In this document: positions 5,647 through 9,791 of the stretch, one piece after another
Layout: the number at the start of each line of letters is the position of its first letter
Numbering within the stretch: the first letter of the stretch is position 1
Assembly (NCBI GenBank): GCA_900769765.1
Contig: CAAGHW010000115.1
Span: 1-9,791 of the forward strand
Direction of reading: 5' to 3'
Source: Bacteroidaceae bacterium
Lineage (GTDB): Bacteria; Bacteroidota; Bacteroidia; Bacteroidales; Bacteroidaceae
DNA: 9,791 bases
The notes under the pieces: generated by a model
What the model was told of the DNA's origin: nothing
The model's input: only the letters and a program-made list of their open reading frames with translations
Databases searched by the model: none
Translations under genes and position numbers: made by a program

Positions 5647-8151
5647 ATGAGAAAAATTCTGTCATTAATAGTTCTGCTTGTGTTGGCTGTCGCCGCTTTC
5701 GCAGTCCCTGCAAACCGTAAACCTTTTGTCGTAAAACAGTCTGACGGGACAATGCTCACCGTTGTACTGTCTGGTGATGAAGCCCTGCACTATTTTGTGA
5801 CACTTGACGGTAAATATCTGGTAAAGGAAAAAAACGGAGATTTTTCTTATGCGAGATTTTCGGACGAGGGAATATTCGTTTCAATGGGTGTGCTTGCCCA
5901 TAACAAGGATGAACGCAGTGATGCCGAGAATGCTCTGCTCTCAGGAATAGACTACGACGCTATGGAAAATGCGGTTGTTTTGGCTCACGAATCGCGTTCC
6001 GCAAGGTATAGGACAGAGGTGCAGACCAGATCTTCATCGTCGACAAGGGCAATTACGACCGGCGAGGTCCTTGTTCCTGTGTTGCTTGTGGAGTTTAAGG
6101 ACAGAAAGTTCTCATTCAAGAAAGAGGATATAGAAAAATTGCTTAACGAACCGAATTACAAATATAAATTTGACATAGGCGGTGTCGAGAGCTATGGTAG
6201 TGCGCGTGATTATTTCATAGCGCAGTCCGGCGGATTGTTCGCACCTAAATTTGTTATAACGAATATTGTTACCTTGCCACAGAATATGGCGTATTATGGC
6301 GGAAATGATGCTTCGGGAAATGACAAGAACCCCCAGGCTATGATCCGTAGCGGTATAGAACTCGCCGATGCCTCTTTTGATTTCTCGCAGTGTGACAATG
6401 ACAAAGACGGCAATTTGGAATTCCTGTATTGTATTTATGCCGGATATTCAGAGGCTTTGGGTGCCGATGCAAATACTGTGTGGCCACATAAATGGACACT
6501 CACTTCCAACGGTTTGGGAAAAACGGTAGATGGTGTGTATTGCAATGATTATGCTTGCAGTTCGGAACTTAATATAACTGAAGAGTATGAACATTATGGC
6601 AAATGGCTTGCAGGAATAGGAACTATATGCCATGAGTTCTCCCACTGTCTGGGTTTACGCGATGTATATGATGTGTCTTATAGCTCTGGCGTCTGGGGAA
6701 TGGATGAATGGGACCTGATGGCTCAGGGCGATAAAGTTGCCTATGGATATATCCCCGTAGGATATAACTCTTTTCAAAAAGAAGTCTGTGGTTGGAAAAA
6801 ACTTGAGGTGCTCGATAAGAAAGGCCGATATTCAATGTTGCCGCAAACGCAAGATGGCGTGGGCTATAAGATTGTAAATGATGCCAACACAAATGAATAT
6901 TTCATTCTTGAGAATCGTAAACGTGAAGGATGGGATCAGGGGCTTGTGGCCGATGGTATGATGATTATACATGTCGATTACAATAAAAGTGTTTGGGATA
7001 ACAATAAGGTGAATGCTACAAAAGGGCATCCGAGATTCCAGATTGTTCCGGCTGATAATGAATTGATGGTGTATTCGAGTGCCAATTCTGCGAAATTCTA
7101 TGAGAATCTTGCCGCTGACTTGTGGCCCGGAAAGAACAACAACAATGAGTTTACCGATACATCCTTGCCTGCGGCAAACGTATATACAGGCGGTCCTTTG
7201 AATAAGCCCGTCACAAATATAAAATATGAGAATTATATAGCGTCGTTCAATTTTATGGGTGGCGAGGTTGCTGCCCCGGTTGTTTTGTCTGCTACCGATG
7301 TTACGGACAACTCTTTTGTCGCAAGTTGGAATACTGTGGAATATGCTTCGGAGTATTCGGTTGAGCTTTATCGTCTTGATGCTGCGGAAAATAATGACGG
7401 GGATGTGTCTGCACTCATAAAGGAGGATTTCCTTAAATGCACCAAAGCTGCAACTCCTATCCAGGATGATATGGATACATATATGTCGGTCGCAGGTTGG
7501 ACGGGCAGTAATGTGTATAGCGAAACGGGAGTGCTGTGCATCGGCTCGTTGAAAAATGCCGGTACTCTAATGACTCCATTGTTGGACGCTGAAGGCAATA
7601 TTTCTGTTAGTGTAAAAGCTGCCAAATACAATTCTAATGCAACTTCGATAAAACTGCTTGTGGAGGTTCTTGATGCGTCGGACAATGTGCTGGCCTCTAA
7701 AGTAATCTCTTCGGCCGGTACTTTTGCGTTGAATGCCGTTGTGTCGGGTGAGTTCCATGTGCGTTTCTCGACAGATGCCGGGGCGGACAACAAACGTGTT
7801 CTTGTCGATGATATTTCCGTTATGCTGACTCTGCCTTACAAGATGGTTCTGTTACAGGAGGTGACTACGGCTGACAATAGCTATGGCTTCAATAATCTGG
7901 AACAGGGCGAATATGCCTATAGGGTAAAGGCTTCCGATGGTGATGCCGAATCGGAATACTCCGATTATGTCAGGGTTGTCTTGGAGACGACATCGGTACT
8001 GGATGTTATGGCGTCTGACGGAAATGTCGTGATTTACTCCATCACAGGCATCAAAATGTATGAAGGCAAGGCCGGTTTGTCGCCCTCTTTGCCTGCCGGA
8101 ATTTATGTGGTGAGGAGCAACACTGGGGTAAAGAAAATCAAAATCGAATAA
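5647..8151 (+). CDS. Secreted M6-family metalloprotease with Fn3/beta-sandwich region and T9SS-like C-terminal tail
   Basis: Exported zinc endopeptidase related to immune inhibitor A, 834 aa. Residues 1-19 are a Sec signal peptide ending AFA. Residues 20 to about 135 look like a propeptide (VPANRKPFVVKQSDG onward), followed by a Ser/Arg-rich linker. The catalytic domain starts near 138. It has a Ca-binding-like DNDKDGNLE loop (250-258), the zinc motif HEFSHCLGLRD (His329, Glu330, His333, Asp339) and a Met-turn-like WDLMAQG (Met358). From about 542 an Fn3-like fold begins (APVVLSATDVTDNSFVASW). It is interrupted at about 590-730 by a beta-rich block ending VDDISVM, then resumes (YGFNNLEQGEYAYRVKAS). 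Residues 783-834 resemble a type IX secretion sorting tail (VVIYSITGIKMYEG, LPAGIYVVRS, VKKIKIE). All expected active-site residues are present, so it should be active, outside the cell or on its surface. It is transcribed alone between its own promoter and terminator. Substrate is unknown. Confidence 0.92.
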   Translation: MRKILSLIVLLVLAVAAFAVPANRKPFVVKQSDGTMLTVVLSGDEALHYFVTLDGKYLVKEKNGDFSYARFSDEGIFVSMGVLAHNKDERSDAENALLSGIDYDAMENAVVLAHESRSARYRTEVQTRSSSSTRAITTGEVLVPVLLVEFKDRKFSFKKEDIEKLLNEPNYKYKFDIGGVESYGSARDYFIAQSGGLFAPKFVITNIVTLPQNMAYYGGNDASGNDKNPQAMIRSGIELADASFDFSQCDNDKDGNLEFLYCIYAGYSEALGADANTVWPHKWTLTSNGLGKTVDGVYCNDYACSSELNITEEYEHYGKWLAGIGTICHEFSHCLGLRDVYDVSYSSGVWGMDEWDLMAQGDKVAYGYIPVGYNSFQKEVCGWKKLEVLDKKGRYSMLPQTQDGVGYKIVNDANTNEYFILENRKREGWDQGLVADGMMIIHVDYNKSVWDNNKVNATKGHPRFQIVPADNELMVYSSANSAKFYENLAADLWPGKNNNNEFTDTSLPAANVYTGGPLNKPVTNIKYENYIASFNFMGGEVAAPVVLSATDVTDNSFVASWNTVEYASEYSVELYRLDAAENNDGDVSALIKEDFLKCTKAATPIQDDMDTYMSVAGWTGSNVYSETGVLCIGSLKNAGTLMTPLLDAEGNISVSVKAAKYNSNATSIKLLVEVLDASDNVLASKVISSAGTFALNAVVSGEFHVRFSTDAGADNKRVLVDDISVMLTLPYKMVLLQEVTTADNSYGFNNLEQGEYAYRVKASDGDAESEYSDYVRVVLETTSVLDVMASDGNVVIYSITGIKMYEGKAGLSPSLPAGIYVVRSNTGVKKIKIE

Positions 8152-8161
8152 ATAGCTTCTT

Positions 8162-8189
8162 AAAATGCCGCTTCGGTGGCATTTTTTTT
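8162..8189 (+). terminator. Rho-independent terminator after the M6 protease gene
   Basis: AAAATGCC (8162-8169) pairs with GGCATTTT (8178-8185). A G-U and a C-G pair follow inside, closing a TTCG tetraloop (8172-8175), an unusually stable C(UUCG)G hairpin. A run of eight T (8182-8189) follows the stem. It begins 11 nt after the protease stop codon and separates that gene from pheT. Confidence 0.9.
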
Positions 8190-8197
8190 ATTTACGC

Positions 8198-8228
8198 TTT
8201 AATCTTTCCAAAAAAATATGTAATTTCG
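8198..8228 (+). promoter_or_regulatory. Probable pheT promoter
   Basis: TAATTTCG (8221-8228) differs from the Bacteroidetes -7 box TAnnTTTG at one base. TTTA (8198-8201) matches three of four bases of the -33 box with a 19-nt spacer, within the normal range. Transcription would begin near 8235, giving a leader of about 26 nt. The site lies just downstream of the terminator of the preceding gene, as expected for an independent transcription unit. Confidence 0.5.
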
Positions 8229-8260
8229 CAGATTGAAATAGCAAAATACAAATACTATAT

Positions 8261-9791
8261 ATGAACATTTCTTATAATTGGCTGAAAGAGTATGTCAAAT
8301 TTGACATGACCCCGGAAGAGGTGTCAGCGGCGTTGACTTCAATTGGTCTTGAAACTGATGGTGTTGAAGAGGTACAGACCATTAAAGGTGGTCTTGAAGG
8401 CTTGGTTATCGGTGAGGTTCTGACATGTGTCGATCACCCCGATAGCGACCACTTGCATATAACAACGGTGAATCTCGGCGACGGTGAGCCTGTGCAGATT
8501 GTCTGTGGTGCTCCAAACGTGGCTGCAGGTCAAAAGGTTGTTGTGGCAACAATAGGTACAAAATTGTACAGCGGCGATGAGTGCTTTACCATAAAGAAAG
8601 GAAAGATCAGAGGTGCAGAGTCATACGGTATGATTTGTGCTGAAGACGAGATTGGTGTGGGTAACAGCCACGACGGCATCATCGTTCTTCCTGCCGATGC
8701 GGTTCCTGGAACACCTGCAAAAGAGTATTACAACATAAAAAGTGATTATCTCATTGGTGTTGACATTACTCCTAACCGTGCCGATGCCTGCTCACATTAT
8801 GGTGTGGCACGCGACTTGTACGCATATACAAAACAGAACAAGGGCGAAAGCCTTTTGTCGCGTCCCGATTGCAGTGCATTCAATGTGGATGACAATTCTC
8901 TCAATATCGATATCGAAGTGCAGAATACTGAAGCCTGTATGCGTTATGCAGGTGTAACAGTCAAGGGTGTTACTGTAAAGGAGAGTCCTGAATGGTTGAA
9001 GAATAAGTTGCAGATAATTGGTCTTCGTCCAATAAACAACATTGTCGATATTACCAATTACATACTTCATGCATACGGTCAGCCGATGCATTGCTTTGAT
9101 GCAGACAAAATCAAGGGCGGAAAGATTGTGGTACGCACAATGCCCGAGGGAACACCTTTTGTGACTCTCGACGGAGTGGAGCGCAAACTCTCTGAACGCG
9201 ACCTTATGATATGCAATGCCGAGGAGCCTATGTGTATCGCAGGTGTATTCGGCGGTCTTGAGTCGGGTACAACCGAAGAGACAAAGAACGTGTTCCTTGA
9301 GAGTGCATATTTCCATCCTACATGGGTGCGCAAGACATCGCGCCGTCACGCATTGCAGACCGACTCTTCGTTCCGTTTTGAACGTGGTACTGACCCCAAC
9401 AATGTAATCTATGCGTTGAAGCAGGCTGCAATCCTTATCAAGGAACTTGCAGGCGGTACAATCTCAATGGATATAAAGGATATTTATCCTGCTCCCGTTG
9501 AGGATTTCAAGGTTGAACTCGATTATAAATATGTAAACAACCTTATAGGTGTTGAACTTGAGCCACAGACTGTAAAGAATATTGTTTCTTCGCTCGAGAT
9601 GAAGATTGAGAACGAGAATGAGAACGGTATCTCTTTGAGTATTCCTCCTTATCGTGTAGATGTGCAGCGTCCTTGTGACGTTGTAGAGGATATTCTCCGT
9701 ATCTATGGCTATAACAATGTCGATATTACGACAACCCTTCACTCTTCAATCATTACAAAGGGTGCCGAGGATAAGTCACACAAGTTGCAGA
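8261..9791 (+). CDS. pheT: Phenylalanine-tRNA ligase beta subunit (3' end beyond window)
   Basis: Beta chain of the heterotetrameric phenylalanyl-tRNA synthetase, which charges tRNA-Phe in the cytoplasm. The first 510 codons are present; bacterial PheT is usually about 800-820 aa, so the C-terminal catalytic-like and anticodon-binding parts lie beyond the right edge. The N-terminus MNISYNWLKEYV is typical and fixes the ATG at 8261. Residues 43-152 form the EMAP-type tRNA-binding OB fold (DHPDSDHLHI, VCGAPNVAAGQ, KIRGAESYGMICAEDE). Residues around 168-190 carry DITPNRADACSHYGVARD. The B3/B4 editing domain spans about 220-395 (DITNYILHAYGQPMHCFDAD, AGVFGG, SFRFERGTDP). The B5 domain spans about 410-485 (PPYRVDVQRPCDVVEDILRIYGY). 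The reading frame is intact with no anomalies. pheS is not adjacent upstream; the pheT gene stands alone here, as is common in Bacteroidetes. Confidence 0.97.
   Translation, partial: MNISYNWLKEYVKFDMTPEEVSAALTSIGLETDGVEEVQTIKGGLEGLVIGEVLTCVDHPDSDHLHITTVNLGDGEPVQIVCGAPNVAAGQKVVVATIGTKLYSGDECFTIKKGKIRGAESYGMICAEDEIGVGNSHDGIIVLPADAVPGTPAKEYYNIKSDYLIGVDITPNRADACSHYGVARDLYAYTKQNKGESLLSRPDCSAFNVDDNSLNIDIEVQNTEACMRYAGVTVKGVTVKESPEWLKNKLQIIGLRPINNIVDITNYILHAYGQPMHCFDADKIKGGKIVVRTMPEGTPFVTLDGVERKLSERDLMICNAEEPMCIAGVFGGLESGTTEETKNVFLESAYFHPTWVRKTSRRHALQTDSSFRFERGTDPNNVIYALKQAAILIKELAGGTISMDIKDIYPAPVEDFKVELDYKYVNNLIGVELEPQTVKNIVSSLEMKIENENENGISLSIPPYRVDVQRPCDVVEDILRIYGYNNVDITTTLHSSIITKGAEDKSHKLQ

Noticed and set aside
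8792..9349. A 185-codon minus-strand frame opposite pheT.
   Set aside because: It lies wholly within well-conserved pheT sequence and shows no domain or start signal of its own.
1..9791. Searched for CRISPR arrays, transposon ends, tRNA/rRNA genes, toxin-antitoxin or phage-defence genes.
   Set aside because: No regularly spaced repeats, transposase motifs, cloverleaf-forming tRNA sequences or defence-type proteins were found. Nearly all sequence is accounted for by the seven coding regions.

Overview
The window reads as a chromosomal segment of a Bacteroidales bacterium (Bacteroides/Prevotella-like). Four things point there. One is a sialic acid pathway with a GlcNAc 2-epimerase-type NanE and a Kelch-type cyclically permuted mutarotase. 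Another is a large secreted M6 metalloprotease with a type IX secretion-like C-terminal tail. Promoter-like TAnnTTTG boxes are present, and start codons lack clear Shine-Dalgarno sequences.

Positions 1-3156, minus strand: a sialic acid (Neu5Ac) catabolic operon read right to left. It holds nanL (N-acetylneuraminate lyase), nanE (AGE-type ManNAc/GlcNAc 2-epimerase) and a secreted Kelch mutarotase/NanM-like protein that runs off the left edge. The inferred scheme is that the mutarotase converts alpha- to beta-sialic acid in the periplasm. After uptake, NanL splits it into ManNAc and pyruvate, and NanE turns ManNAc into GlcNAc for a kinase encoded elsewhere. Both gaps in the operon (71 and 75 nt) carry inverted repeats.

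Positions 3157-5512: an AT-rich divergent regulatory region of 168 nt, then a plus-strand pair of inner-membrane carriers, a 12-TM MFS transporter and an EamA/DMT protein 7 nt downstream. The MFS protein could be the sialic acid importer (NanT role), but the sequence alone does not prove this.

Positions 5513-8189: a single gene for an 834-aa exported M6 metalloprotease. It has its own TAnnTTTG promoter, which sits inside a striking 38-nt interrupted palindrome, and it ends at a strong UUCG-loop terminator. In its C-terminal half an Fn3-like domain appears to be split by an inserted beta-sandwich.

Positions 8190-9791: a short promoter region and the first 510 codons of pheT (phenylalanyl-tRNA synthetase beta subunit), a housekeeping gene cut by the right edge.

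I see no RNA genes, CRISPR arrays, insertion sequences or defence systems, and no gene-free stretch over 300 nt. I found no convincing new multi-gene system. The best leads are the promoter palindrome upstream of the protease, the intercistronic repeats and the split-domain architecture.
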